Source of the DNA: Kribbella capetownensis
GTDB lineage: Bacteria; Actinomycetota; Actinomycetes; Propionibacteriales; Kribbellaceae
Assembly: GCF_004331485.1 (NCBI RefSeq)
Contig: NZ_SJKD01000001.1
Span: forward strand, 1,488,001 to 1,552,000
DNA length: 64,000 nucleotides
Reading direction: 5' to 3'
Positions 9,331-18,287 of this stretch are shown here, piece by piece. Numbering within the stretch: position 1 is the stretch's first letter; each line of letters starts with the position of its first letter. The position numbers were made by a program, and so were the translations under genes. A model generated the notes under the pieces. The model had not been told where the DNA came from and did no database searches. It worked only from the letters and a program-made list of their open reading frames with translations.

Positions 9331-9374
9331 GTGCCACCTGATGCCTGACGATTTCGTGCCGTCTGATGGTTGAC
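9331..9374. repeat. two imperfect 19-bp direct repeats
   Basis: GTGCC-n2-CTGATG-n2-TGAC occurs at 9331-9349 and again at 9356-9374, with 15 of 19 bases identical and a 25-bp period. Similar arrays sit near the ends of IS481-type elements, so this may be the outer end of the broken element whose transposase begins at 9898. The rest of the gap 9204-9457 shows nothing else. Confidence 0.45.
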
Positions 9375-9457
9375 ACCTCGCCTAGGAAACTGAGAGACCG
9401 CCGTGGTCGGTCCGTTGCCATAGGTTAGTCGCCTGGCGCGTGGGATTGGGGTTTGTG

Positions 9458-9916
9458 ATGGATGGTCTGCAGCCGAGTCCGTGGGGTTCGCCCGAGGTGT
9501 TTCGCACCCTTGTGCGTCAGGCGGGCCTGACGGTGGGGTCGTTGACCGCGGCGAGCGCGTGGTCGGTGTTCGGGTCGTTCAGCTGGATCGAGTTCGATGT
9601 GCCGCGGGAGGCGGACTCCGATGGGCTTTTGTATCAGTTCGGGGTCTATGACTTCTCCGGCGAGCCGCGCTTTCACTTCGATCTCACCAGGCAGTTCGGC
9701 TTGCGTGACTCCGATGAGTATCTGCAGTTCCACTGCGACGTGCAGTACCTGCCAACGCCTCGGCTCGAGGCGTTGGGATCGCACTCGGAGTGGTGGTTCC
9801 GCGGCGACGGGAGACGGCTGCCGGAGTGGGTCGACGCGGTGAACCTGCGTCCGGAATGGCCCGTCTTGGAGTCGGTGCTGCCGACGGCGGTCGAGGTCTA
9901 CTGCGACGAGACGTGA
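9458..9916 (+). CDS. hypothetical protein, about 152 residues
   Basis: I do not recognise the family. The protein is acidic and rich in aromatic residues, with no signal peptide or membrane segment, and looks globular. An in-frame GTG lies 18 bases upstream of the ATG chosen here. Its last codons overlap the end of the transposase relic on the opposite strand, so its natural C-terminus may have been replaced when the IS element landed. Confidence 0.55.
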   Translation: MDGLQPSPWGSPEVFRTLVRQAGLTVGSLTAASAWSVFGSFSWIEFDVPREADSDGLLYQFGVYDFSGEPRFHFDLTRQFGLRDSDEYLQFHCDVQYLPTPRLEALGSHSEWWFRGDGRRLPEWVDAVNLRPEWPVLESVLPTAVEVYCDET

Positions 9917-11208
9917 CGTGGTCGTTCGGCCTTGATGTTACGGATCGGCAGGGTGGTGGTCCGGCGCACGACGCGGGTTTCTTCGTCGTCGAGCTCGATC
10001 GCCCGGGTGGTTTCGGAGACCCAGATGGTCAGGGTCTGATGCTTGTGGGCGCGGCCGAGGGAGACCTTTTGGCCGCAGACCATGATCACGCCGGAGTTGG
10101 AGGCGCGGCGCTGCACCCGGACTGGTTCGACCGATGGGCGTGGGGGTGGTCCGGCGGGTCGGCCGCCGCGCAGCTGGCGGGCCTGGTCCATGGTCTGCGG
10201 GTTCGGGCGGACCCGGAGCAGTTCGCGGGTGTCGAGGTCGTAGAACATCAACGTGGCGGGTTCGATGCGGATCCCGACCCGGCGCCCGCCGAGGATCTCC
10301 GCGGCCACGAGTACCTGTCCGGCCAAGGCCACGGTGCCACCGCGGGCGACGATCCGTTCCACCTCGATCGCGTCGCTGCGCTCGATCTGTGGCAGCGGTG
10401 AGGGCCCGGCGTTGGTTGCGCCGTCGGCGACGAGCCGTGCGATGTCGTTGACGGTCAGGTGTGAGCGGACGGTCTTGATCCGGGCACCTGCCACGAGCAG
10501 GTGGATCAGGTTCACGTCGACCCAGAACCGCAGTACTTGGCCTGCCCGCTGTGGGCCGAGCCAGAACTGTTTCCCGGCGACCTGCAGGTTCCCGCTCGGT
10601 GGCACGATCCGGTCGAACTCGATCGGGCCACCGGACCACGACTGCCGGACCGGCAGCACATCGGCGTCGTCGGTGACGGCCTCGTGATCGGTGGGCTCTG
10701 CCGGTGCGAGATGCGGTGGGAGCCACAGCTCCAGAAGCTCTTGTTCGTCTTGCGGAGCCGGGCGGAATCGATCGGCCGGCATTACCGGTGCTCGCTCGTC
10801 GAGCCGCTGGTGCGGGCGGTCGGTGTTGTATTGGGCAACGAACCCATCCACCGCGGCCTGCGCGGCCGCGACCGACAGGTAGGGCTGGTGGTCGTCGAGC
10901 AGCTCGCGGCGCAGCGTCAGATGGAACCTCTCCACCTTGCCGTTCTGATTCGGCGAGGCCGGCGCGGTCAGTCGATGCGTGATCGCGTTCTTGCGGCAGA
11001 TCTTGTCGAACAACACCTCACCGCCCTTGCCGAACCGGCCGGTGAACTGCCTGCCGTTATCGGTTAGCACCTCCTCGGGAACACCGAACCGCTGCAGTGC
11101 CCGAGCAAACGGCAGACACACCGCCCGACCGGTTGCCCGCTCCACCACCGCCGCGAGCACACAAACCGGGAATGGTCGTCCACGCCGGTCACCACCTTGG
11201 CCACACAT
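9898..11208 (-). pseudogene. broken IS481-type transposase
   Basis: The 436-codon frame covers the integrase-like catalytic core (TDNGRQFTGRFG, the glutamate in NGKVERFH, YNTDRPHQRLDERAP) and the long C-terminal region of this IS type. It is broken in two ways. First, VTGVDDHSRF lies in another register just upstream, and one T missing from a T run near 11165 explains the shift. Second, the N-terminal helix-turn-helix region, about 140 residues in intact relatives, is absent beyond about 11210. I therefore treat it as an inactive remnant. Target duplications and inverted ends could not be identified with confidence. Confidence 0.8.
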
Positions 11209-11637
11209 GGAGGTCCTCCCCGAGCCCGAAGCGCTCGCGGCTCTCGGCCTGACGACGTGGACAACCTGTGGCTACGGCATGGCGCCGGCGTCTCACCACG
11301 GGATCGATTTCGACCTCGAGGGACCCTGGCTCGTGACTTAGTACTCGCGGCAGCGACCACCGGCCGCGGTCGTCGACCCGGGGGACGAGCGGGATCGCCA
11401 GGCACCCAGGGCGGTCACCACCATCCGTACCAGGAAGACTAGAGAGCTGCGAGAGCGTGCTGCCGACCCGGGCATGATCTGGCCGGATCGCGGCCGGGGC
11501 AACCGAGCCGACCAAGGTCGGCGCTGCGCAACCGCGGCGCCCGTCCACCCCAGCGTGCTACGCCGCCACTCCTCCGGCGCGCCCGTAACGCGCGCTCCCA
11601 CGACCCGACCTTCCCGTGCCTGCGCGGCTTGAGGGTT
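11209..11637. other. 429-base stretch without a recognised gene
   Basis: Short open frames exist on both strands, but none has a ribosome site, family motif or convincing composition. The stretch begins exactly where the transposase homology stops, so it may be DNA brought in by the rearrangement that truncated the element. Confidence 0.4.
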
Positions 11638-12252
11638 TCAGCCGAGGGAGAGTAGGCGTTCCTCCAGGAGTGGGGCGACCTGGTCGATGGTTTCGCCTAG
11701 ATCGAGCCAGGACTGCTCATGCGGCGCAGGCTCGTCCATCCTGGCCACGGCCAGGCTGAACACACCCGTCAGGGCGTCCCGTCCCCCATCGGGCCGCACC
11801 ACTGACAGGCCGAACTCCACGGCAAGAGCGGTCCGCACCACCTGCGCCTTGCCCGGGTCATCCGCGAGCGGCTTGCCACCGGTGAGGAACTTCGGTTCCT
11901 CGGTGATCTTCAACCACTCGACCTTGGCCCCTTCGACCTGCTGCGCCAGCAACTCCTCGATCCTGTCGCGCACCGCTCGCCCGGGCTGATCTCCCAGCCA
12001 GTCGAGCCAATGATCTGCTTTGGTGAGCAACTCGAAGTCGTCCCGAGGGCGCCTATGCTGCTTGTTGGGTACGAACTCACCGGTGATCTGCCCGGCCTCG
12101 TCGACTCGCCAACCCCCACGAATCGCCTCCGGCGGCACATAACCGTTCGGATCGTCGACCCACTCCCCATCGATCTCGTAAACCCACCCACCTGGATTCC
12201 GAGCTGCATCAGCCACCAGCCCGTCAGACGGTCGACGCCGCCGCTTGAACAT
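11638..12252 (-). CDS. hypothetical protein, about 204 residues
   Basis: The chosen start (12252; an in-frame GTG lies two codons upstream) gives MFKRRRRPSDG, then an N-terminal tryptophan-rich part (GGWVYEIDGEWVDDP) and a mainly helical acidic C-terminal half. No catalytic motif, signal peptide or membrane segment is visible. I recall similar hypothetical proteins in Streptomyces and relatives but no function. The open frame continues upstream without coding character. Confidence 0.6.
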   Translation of the reverse strand: MFKRRRRPSDGLVADAARNPGGWVYEIDGEWVDDPNGYVPPEAIRGGWRVDEAGQITGEFVPNKQHRRPRDDFELLTKADHWLDWLGDQPGRAVRDRIEELLAQQVEGAKVEWLKITEEPKFLTGGKPLADDPGKAQVVRTALAVEFGLSVVRPDGGRDALTGVFSLAVARMDEPAPHEQSWLDLGETIDQVAPLLEERLLSLG

Positions 12253-12327
12253 GCTCACCCACCCCAGTCTGCCGCACGGCGATCGCCTCACTCTCCAGAG
12301 CGGGGCGTCCCGTAGGCGCATGAATAG

Positions 12328-12388
12328 CACAGAGCCAGGGCCACTGTGAAGCCTCGCGCCGACCAACAGCGCGAGGGCAGGCTCTGTG
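12328..12388. repeat. nested inverted repeats in a 481-base gene-free stretch
   Basis: An outer 9-bp pair (CACAGAGCC at 12328, complement ending 12388) encloses an inner 8-bp pair (CCTCGCGC at 12352, complement at 12369) with a 9-base loop. The 15-base and 3-base offsets would leave an asymmetric internal bulge in RNA. It lies upstream of the hypothetical gene ending at 11638 and could be a terminator, leader or mobile-element end. The rest of 12253-12733 shows no convincing gene. Confidence 0.5.
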
Positions 12389-12733
12389 GCTGATAGTCGC
12401 CGGCGATGGTCGGTCGCAGCAACATGCAATCGACCCGGAACCCACTGGTGCCGTCCGCCTCCGCCCGACGAATGAACGGTGCCCAGAGCAACGACCGTCG
12501 CCTGCGGCGCAGCCGACGCCTTCCCAGAATGCGCCCGAACGACGTTCGGCTCAGCTCCCGAGCCTATGCCCAGGCCGGACGAGTCACGGCCGCCGACCGG
12601 CAGCACGCCCAGGCCGATGCGATGATCACCGAGCTGACACACGACTCGCCAACGCCGGCGGTTAGCCCGTCCACTGTCGTTCGGACCGGCCTGGGGCCGC
12701 GCGTCAATGGCGTGTACGGCGTCCCTCCGGGGA

Positions 12734-13096
12734 TCAGGGAGACGGGGCACGTGTGCCTTCAAGGCGGGCGATGACCTCGGGCACCGTGAAGTCGTAACCC
12801 ACTGCACGTGCGCCGGTCCAGTTCAGGCCGATAAGAAGGCCGTTCTGCCGCAAGCCCGGGAGCCAGCGCTCAGTCCAGGTTGCAAGGTCAAGCTCCTCCG
12901 GATCGAACCCGGAATAGGCAGGCACTCGTTTGATAATTCGCCGCACGCGAGCCTCGCTCGACCAGAAGGGTTGAGCTCGCTGACCCTGTGAGTTCATGGG
13001 GGCTGGGTAGCCGCCGGAGTCACGCACGGTCCAGAGGCGTCCGGTAGGACTGATCTCGGTGAAGAAGGCCGCTGCTTGTGCGGCACTCTGACTCAT
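12734..13096 (-). CDS. DUF2750 family protein
   Basis: The 120-residue protein matches the DUF2750 pattern from start to end: SAAQAAAFFTEI, LWTVRDSGGYPAP, QPFWSSEARV, VPAYSGFDPEEL, WLPGLRQNGLLIGLNWTGA. It is a small soluble protein of unknown function, widely distributed and often annotated only by domain. An alternative ATG lies three codons upstream (13105). It is divergent from the methyltransferase gene at 13266. Confidence 0.8.
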   Translation of the reverse strand: MSQSAAQAAAFFTEISPTGRLWTVRDSGGYPAPMNSQGQRAQPFWSSEARVRRIIKRVPAYSGFDPEELDLATWTERWLPGLRQNGLLIGLNWTGARAVGYDFTVPEVIARLEGTRAPSP

Positions 13097-13265
13097 GCGG
13101 TCCATCTTCGCGGCTCGTCCAAGCTCGCGACCACCGGGCCGCCAGGTCGTGGGTGTGCCGAAGTCGGCGGCGCCGGCGGCTGGGGCTGTGGGCAACTTTC
13201 GCAGCGAGGTGGCCGGAGCGGGGAACGTGGTGCGGTGGGGGAGGGGTGGTCGTATTGTCTTGGGG

Positions 13266-14039
13266 ATGTCGGAGGAGGCTGCGTCAGGCGTTGTCGGTGA
13301 CAACCAGCGGTACTGGGAGGCGTTGGCGCCGTACCGTCAGGGGGAGTCGGTCGAGTCCTTGCGGTCCGGCGGGAGTGTGCTCAACGAGGATGAGTGGGCC
13401 GCGGTTGGGGATGTTCGTGGGCGTCGGGTTTTGCAGTTGGCTTGCTCGGTGGGGGATGAGGCGCTGACGTTTGCTCAGGTGGGTGCACAGGTCACCGCTG
13501 TTGACCTTGCGCCTAGCCATCTGGCCACGGGACGTGCGAAGGCCGAGGCGTTGGGGTTGGTCGTGGACTTTCAAGAGCAGGACATGATGAACCTCGACCC
13601 GGACGTGGCTGGGTTCGACCTGGTGTTCATCTCCTGGGGTGGCTTGTGCTGGGTTCCGGACATCGACGCTTGGGCTCGGCTGGTTGCTGAACGGCTCAAT
13701 CCCGGCGGGTCGGTGGTCATCAGTGAGCATCATCCGTTGTGGGAGGTGCTGACCGTCGCGGAGCAGGGTCGGCTGAGTGTCAGCGGCGACTACTTGAACT
13801 CGGGTCGCGATGGGTACGTCGACCCACTCAAGGCGCCGGAGATCACGAGAACGCTGGGAGTTCCGGATCTTCCGCATCGGAGCTTTGTCTGGAGCATCGG
13901 CAGCGTCGTCAGCGCGGTACTGGCGGCAGGCTTGACGGTTCGGTCGTTGCAGGAGTTCGCCGAAGCGGACATGTACGCCGGTCTCGGCGACGGGGATCGT
14001 TGTATCCCGGCGACCTATCTCCTCACCGCCGTACGCTGA
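13266..14039 (+). CDS. class I SAM-dependent methyltransferase
   Basis: The 257-residue protein has the Rossmann-like methyltransferase order: motif I as VLQLACSVGDEAL near residue 57, an acidic residue after strand 2 (VTAVDLAPSH), and a motif near FDLVFISWGG. The motif I glycines are partly replaced (ACSVGD instead of GCGTG), which occurs in this subgroup. The target is unknown. The ATG at 13266 gives a natural start; the longer upstream frame crosses the DUF2750 start region. Confidence 0.8.
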   Translation: MSEEAASGVVGDNQRYWEALAPYRQGESVESLRSGGSVLNEDEWAAVGDVRGRRVLQLACSVGDEALTFAQVGAQVTAVDLAPSHLATGRAKAEALGLVVDFQEQDMMNLDPDVAGFDLVFISWGGLCWVPDIDAWARLVAERLNPGGSVVISEHHPLWEVLTVAEQGRLSVSGDYLNSGRDGYVDPLKAPEITRTLGVPDLPHRSFVWSIGSVVSAVLAAGLTVRSLQEFAEADMYAGLGDGDRCIPATYLLTAVR

Positions 14040-14106
14040 CTTCCGGGACGCCGGGTACAGGCGGCCATGCTGACTGATCCGGCATCCGAGCGGTAGGGAG
14101 CAGAAC

Positions 14107-14544
14107 GTGTCTGACAACAAGCCCGTGGTCTCGGAACCGAACCCAAAGCTCATCGAGTTGACTGACCGCTTGAGTGGACAGTGGCGCGTCAGCGGACCGG
14201 GAATCGAGGGCAAGGCAGAGTACAAGTCTCTGCGCGATGGTCTTCTTCTGGTCATGAACGTCGATTTTGTTGTCAACGGCACCGAAGTGAAGGTCATCCA
14301 GCACATCACTCACGATCCACACACCGACATGCTGCGAGCTCGCTACATGGACACCATGGGCGATGACTCCACCTACGAGTGGGTGCTGGACGGACAGAGT
14401 CTCCGCGTCAGCCTGAGTGACAAGGCCTCGGATACGTTCTTCGAGGCCAGGTTCAACGACGACAACTCCGAGTACGTCGGTACCTGGCACTACCCCGACG
14501 ACGACGTACCCGAAGAGCGGATTGCCTACAGCCGAATCGAGTGA
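14107..14544 (+). CDS. DUF1579-like lipocalin-fold protein
   Basis: The 145-residue protein starts at GTG with GGGAG six bases before it. The pattern of alternating polar and hydrophobic residues, LSGQWRVSGPGIEG and later DDSTYEWVLDGQSLRV, suggests a single beta-barrel like DUF1579 or related small-molecule-binding proteins. No catalytic residues can be named. It follows the methyltransferase by 67 bases and may be co-transcribed. Confidence 0.65.
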   Translation: MSDNKPVVSEPNPKLIELTDRLSGQWRVSGPGIEGKAEYKSLRDGLLLVMNVDFVVNGTEVKVIQHITHDPHTDMLRARYMDTMGDDSTYEWVLDGQSLRVSLSDKASDTFFEARFNDDNSEYVGTWHYPDDDVPEERIAYSRIE

Positions 14545-14551
14545 AGAGGGG

Positions 14552-15173
14552 TCAGCGCAGGTGCTGGGTCTCGTTCAGGGAGACGACCTGGTGGCTGAAG
14601 TGGGTGTCGTTGCGGACGAGGGTGGTGATGCTGCCTGACGTCAGCGGAAAGAATCCCCGGTCTGTCGACGTCATCGGCATGCCGATCCAGGCAGCGATCA
14701 GATAGCTCGATGCGGACCCGTGCGACACCACGATCTGGTTCGCGACAGGTCGACGGAGGATGTCGTCGAGGGCCGGGTACAGGCGTTCGACCAGCGCCAT
14801 GCGTGTCTCCGCACCCGCTGGGCCGTCGTGATGGCCGAGGCGATCCCCGTACTCCGGAAGTGGGATGCGGCGCTCGGCGAGCCACGCTTGGGGACGCCCA
14901 TCGGCCTCACCATTACCGCTCGCGAAGCCGCGCGTCAGTCCGAACCTCGACGGAGAACCTCCGAGCAATCTGCTCCGCCGCCTGACTGGCTCGACGCAGA
15001 TCAGAGGAGTAGACCTCGACCGGCCGCGATCCGATTCTGCTCGCCAGGACCTCGGCGATGCTTTCGGCCTGGTGGTGCCCGCGGGCCGTCAGCTCTGAGT
15101 CGTGCCAGCCGCCAACAATCCCGTCAACGTGATGCTGCGCCTCGGGATGCGTGACGAGGTAGATGTGTCTCAT
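14552..15173 (-). pseudogene. histidine phosphatase family gene with a single-base frameshift
   Basis: The first part (start 15173, AAGGA five bases upstream) reads [15 protein letters not shown] and continues to LRER, where it meets TAA at 14913-14915. The next register continues at once with GEADGRPQAWLAERR through the histidine motif VVSHGSASS and the usual C-terminus. Removing one T after the LRER codons joins the two as LRERNGEADG, which fits the family. The first motif is THPE instead of the usual RHGE, a variant I have seen in actinobacterial members. Either a real inactivating mutation or a sequencing error. Confidence 0.75.
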
Positions 15174-15304
15174 CACCGTCCTTCAATCGACCTCTGCAGG
15201 CTCAGAGCCTCTCACGCGTACGACCTTGGGCTGATGTGAGCTCAGGGGATGTCTGGGCGGAAACCCTGATGCCGTGGTTGTCCGAGCGGGGATAGCTTGC
15301 TCGA

Positions 15305-15616
15305 GTGGAGACTTTCGAGGTGAGAATCGCGGGGTTCGCCAACGTGGACGAGGCGTTGGCGATGCAGGAGACGATCGCGCGTGTGCTGTGCCCGGAGCCG
15401 GAGCACAGCGGGCCGTGCGAGGTCCCGTGGGGCTTCTCGGTGGACGGAGCGGATCAGCTGGTACTCGGAATCTACGCAACCGCCGAGAAGGCGGCCTCAG
15501 TCGTCGAGGACGTACGGCGCGCAGTGGACCCACGAGAGGTCACGCTGACGGACGGTACGCCGGGCCGCTTCGACGACCTGGCCGACCAGTACCGCATCGA
15601 ACACACCGCCCGGTAG
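15305..15616 (+). CDS. small hypothetical protein, 103 residues
   Basis: The frame starts at GTG (METFEVRIAGFANVDEA) and encodes a compact acidic alpha/beta protein without signal peptide or membrane segment. I do not recognise a family. It ends seven bases before the methyltransferase start, so the two are probably translated from one message. Confidence 0.6.
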   Translation: METFEVRIAGFANVDEALAMQETIARVLCPEPEHSGPCEVPWGFSVDGADQLVLGIYATAEKAASVVEDVRRAVDPREVTLTDGTPGRFDDLADQYRIEHTAR

Positions 15617-15623
15617 TCGACTC

Positions 15624-16343
15624 GTGAGGTACTACTACCGCGAGCATGAGGCGGCTTATCGGCGGCTCCGACAGCAGGGTATGACGCAGTGGAGCGACCT
15701 GTTTGGGGAGACGGAGGACTTCGAGGAGTTTCCGAATCGGGGGTTTCTCGAAGGGGTGCTTGGTCGGCTTGTGTTGCCCTCGGCGTCTGAGGTTGAGGTG
15801 CTGGAGTATGGGTGTGGGACTGGGCCGGCGGCTTGTCTTCTGGCGGCGCGGGGCTTTCGGGTGGACGCGGTTGACCTGATTCCTGAGGCGATCGAGTTGG
15901 CTCGGCGGTTTGCGCAGGAGCGGGGTGCGGAGGTCAGCTTCGGCGTACAGGACATTTGTGCCTTGGCAGCTGAGCCGGTCGGGAAGCGGTACGACCTCAT
16001 CGTTGACAGCTACTGTCTTCAATCGATCGTCACCGATGCTGACAGAGCTCGCGTCTTCGCCGCCGTGCGTGGGCGGCTGAAGGACAAGGGCTACTACCTT
16101 ATTTCGACAGCCATGTATGAGCCGGACCGCAGCTACGACGGCGGCTTCCGGTACGACGAGGCCACTGGCATCTGTTATCAGCAGGGCGGAGCGGGACCAG
16201 ATGCGGTCGAGATCGACGGCGTTTGGTACGTCCCGCACCGGCGTCACCTGTCAGCCGCAGCCTTGCGAGCTGAACTCAAGGGCGCAGAGCTGCACGTCGT
16301 ATCGCAGGAAGCGGGCAACCTCGTCTGCACACGGAACAGTTGA
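15624..16343 (+). CDS. class I SAM-dependent methyltransferase
   Basis: The 239-residue protein starts at GTG with RYYYREHEAAYRRL. Motif I is VLEYGCGTGPAACLL near residue 53, followed by VDAVDLIPEAIELA and a motif IV-like YDLIVDSYCLQSI. The substrate is unknown; the lack of extra domains suggests a small molecule. It is likely co-expressed with the preceding 103-residue protein. Confidence 0.85.
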   Translation: MRYYYREHEAAYRRLRQQGMTQWSDLFGETEDFEEFPNRGFLEGVLGRLVLPSASEVEVLEYGCGTGPAACLLAARGFRVDAVDLIPEAIELARRFAQERGAEVSFGVQDICALAAEPVGKRYDLIVDSYCLQSIVTDADRARVFAAVRGRLKDKGYYLISTAMYEPDRSYDGGFRYDEATGICYQQGGAGPDAVEIDGVWYVPHRRHLSAAALRAELKGAELHVVSQEAGNLVCTRNS

Positions 16344-16409
16344 CGGGGGTGGGTTGCGGCCTCAGGCTCAAAGGCGGGGAACGTTGTTTGCCAGGGGGAG
16401 AGGCGCGGG

Positions 16410-17102
16410 ATGAAGGTCTGCATCGTGGGGGCGTCGGGAAAGCTCGGGCGGTACATGGTTCAGCATGCGCTGGATCGTGGTTATGAGGTGGTCGGCGTGT
16501 GCCGGCCGGAGAGCGTGGAGAAGCTCGCGGCGTTCAGCGGGCGGATGACAGTGTTCCCAGGGCGGACGGACGACGCCGCGGTGATCGAGCAGGCGGTCGC
16601 CGGCTGCGACGGGGTCCTGGTCGTACTGGTCCCCCGAGGCGTCCACGGTTACTCCACCGGAACGGTCCAGGCAGTGCTCGATCACGCGCAGCCGGGCGCT
16701 CGGCTCGTTTTCTCGTCCGGATGGCACATCACGCTCGACGGCCAGGACAAGTACTCCCTGAAGCTCAAGGTGATCGTGAAGGTGTTCGGTCCGGTCGCGC
16801 GCCTGTTCCGATTCGCCGACCTCGACGATCAGGTCGAGGCGTGCCGGCGAGTGTTCGCAAGCGACACCCGATGGACCGTTGTGCGCGGCAGCGACCTCGA
16901 GGAGGGCGACAGCCAGGGCCTGCCGGTCTGGAGCCGGCACGTCGGCGACCCCGTGCTGGAGAGCAACCTGACGCGCCGCGTGGACTTCGCCCTGTTCATG
17001 GTCGACGCACTCAAGCGAGACGAACTCATCCACGAGGCCCCGGCCATCGTCGGCCAGCAGACCCCTTCCGCCCTCGCCCAGGCTAGCCGCAGTACGCCTT
17101 GA
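16410..17102 (+). CDS. NAD(P)-binding NmrA-like/SDR protein
   Basis: The 230-residue protein begins with the dinucleotide motif KVCIVGASGKLGRYM and has the atypical-SDR layout (VVGVCRPES, GCDGVLVVLVP, WTVVRGSDLEE). The Tyr-x3-Lys pair of classical dehydrogenases is not evident, so it may sense or bind NAD(P)H or act as a reductase on an unknown substrate. A GGGGGAGAGG sequence precedes the ATG. It is convergent with the serine-hydrolase gene and overlaps its 3' end by 20 bases. Confidence 0.8.
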   Translation: MKVCIVGASGKLGRYMVQHALDRGYEVVGVCRPESVEKLAAFSGRMTVFPGRTDDAAVIEQAVAGCDGVLVVLVPRGVHGYSTGTVQAVLDHAQPGARLVFSSGWHITLDGQDKYSLKLKVIVKVFGPVARLFRFADLDDQVEACRRVFASDTRWTVVRGSDLEEGDSQGLPVWSRHVGDPVLESNLTRRVDFALFMVDALKRDELIHEAPAIVGQQTPSALAQASRSTP

Positions 17103-18276
17103 GGAGGACGGCACGCATCGCTTGGGTGATGGGGTGGTCGTGGGCGAGGTTGTCCATGTTGACGACTACGACGACTTGGCGGTAGCCGTCTTTGCTGTTC
17201 CAGGCCGCGGTCATGTAGCCGGGGATCTCCGAGTCGTGGCCCCAGGCGTCACCGCAGGGGAAGGTTTCTCGGAGCAGGCCCAGGCCCCAGCCGCCGCCGG
17301 GGATGCCCGAGTCGATGGACCCTGGCGGATCCGTGGCGACCGCGTCGATTGTTTGCATCGCCCGCAGTTGGGCGGGTTTGAGCAAGCGGCCGCGCAGCAG
17401 CGCGCGATAGAACCGGGTGACGTCTGCAGGGGTGGACAGGATTGCTCCGGCCGCGCCGAGCAGCGTGGGACTGAGCGATGTGAAGTCGACCGGGTCCGGT
17501 CCGCCGATGATCCAGTAGCCGTGGATGTACGAGCCAGGGATCGCCGAGGTGGTCGGGTAGCTGGTGTGGTCGAGGCCGAGAGGCTTGAAGATGCGGCGAC
17601 GTAGTTCGGTGCCGAACGAGTTGCCGGTCGCCGCCTCGACGATCATCGCGAGCAGGAGCGTGTTGGTGTTCGAGTAGTTCCAGCCGGTTCCCGGTGCGTA
17701 GAGCGGGCCGTGTTCGGCCGCGATCCGGACCCCCTCGCGAGGATCGAAGATCAGGGTCAGGTCGCCACCTTCGAAGTACGGCGCGAAGACCCGTTCGTCC
17801 TGTGCGTAGTCGAAGATCCCGCTGGTGTGGTTGAGCAGTTGGCGGATGGTGATGCCCGCCCCGTTGGGGAAGACGCCCGGGAGCCACATCTCGACGGAGT
17901 CGTTGAGTTTGAGCACCCGATCGCCGACCAGTTGCAGAACCACGGTGGCGGTGAAGGTCTTCGTCACGCCACCGATCCGCGATCGGTCGGCGACCCGGAT
18001 CGGCGTCAGCGGCGCGAGGTTGCCGTACCCACTGGAGTAGCGGTACGTGCGATCACCCACCCGCACGTACGCGACCGCGCCCGGCGCGCCGGCCGCGACC
18101 ACCTGATCGAGCGCGGCTTGAACTCCGCGGGGCTGGCTGGTCGAGGACCGTGCCGGTGCTGAGGACGATGCCGAGGCGACCGGTGCTGTGGGCAGGCTCG
18201 CGGCGGTGGCGAGTGCGATGACCGCCACCCACCGGCCACGGCGCGGCCGGGCAGACTTGTCCGCTGAGAACGACAT
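17083..18276 (-). CDS. exported serine-hydrolase-like protein with Ser replaced by Gly
   Basis: The 397-residue protein has a signal peptide (basic start, hydrophobic 16-30, then PVASASSSA) and a beta-lactamase/D-Ala-D-Ala peptidase fold. The first catalytic box, normally S-x-x-K, reads GVTK: residue 103 is Gly (codon GGC, plus-strand 17968-17970) and Lys106 is kept. The second box YSN (201-203) and a third-box-like GHDSEIPG are present. Loss of the nucleophile predicts no acyl-enzyme chemistry, unless the fold now binds rather than cuts. One base change (AGC to GGC) is enough, so a recent mutation is also possible. It lies 11 bases downstream of a membrane-protein gene on the same strand. 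Confidence 0.85.
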   Translation of the reverse strand: MSFSADKSARPRRGRWVAVIALATAASLPTAPVASASSSAPARSSTSQPRGVQAALDQVVAAGAPGAVAYVRVGDRTYRYSSGYGNLAPLTPIRVADRSRIGGVTKTFTATVVLQLVGDRVLKLNDSVEMWLPGVFPNGAGITIRQLLNHTSGIFDYAQDERVFAPYFEGGDLTLIFDPREGVRIAAEHGPLYAPGTGWNYSNTNTLLLAMIVEAATGNSFGTELRRRIFKPLGLDHTSYPTTSAIPGSYIHGYWIIGGPDPVDFTSLSPTLLGAAGAILSTPADVTRFYRALLRGRLLKPAQLRAMQTIDAVATDPPGSIDSGIPGGGWGLGLLRETFPCGDAWGHDSEIPGYMTAAWNSKDGYRQVVVVVNMDNLAHDHPITQAMRAVLLKAYCG

Positions 18277-18287
18277 GAACGGGCTCC

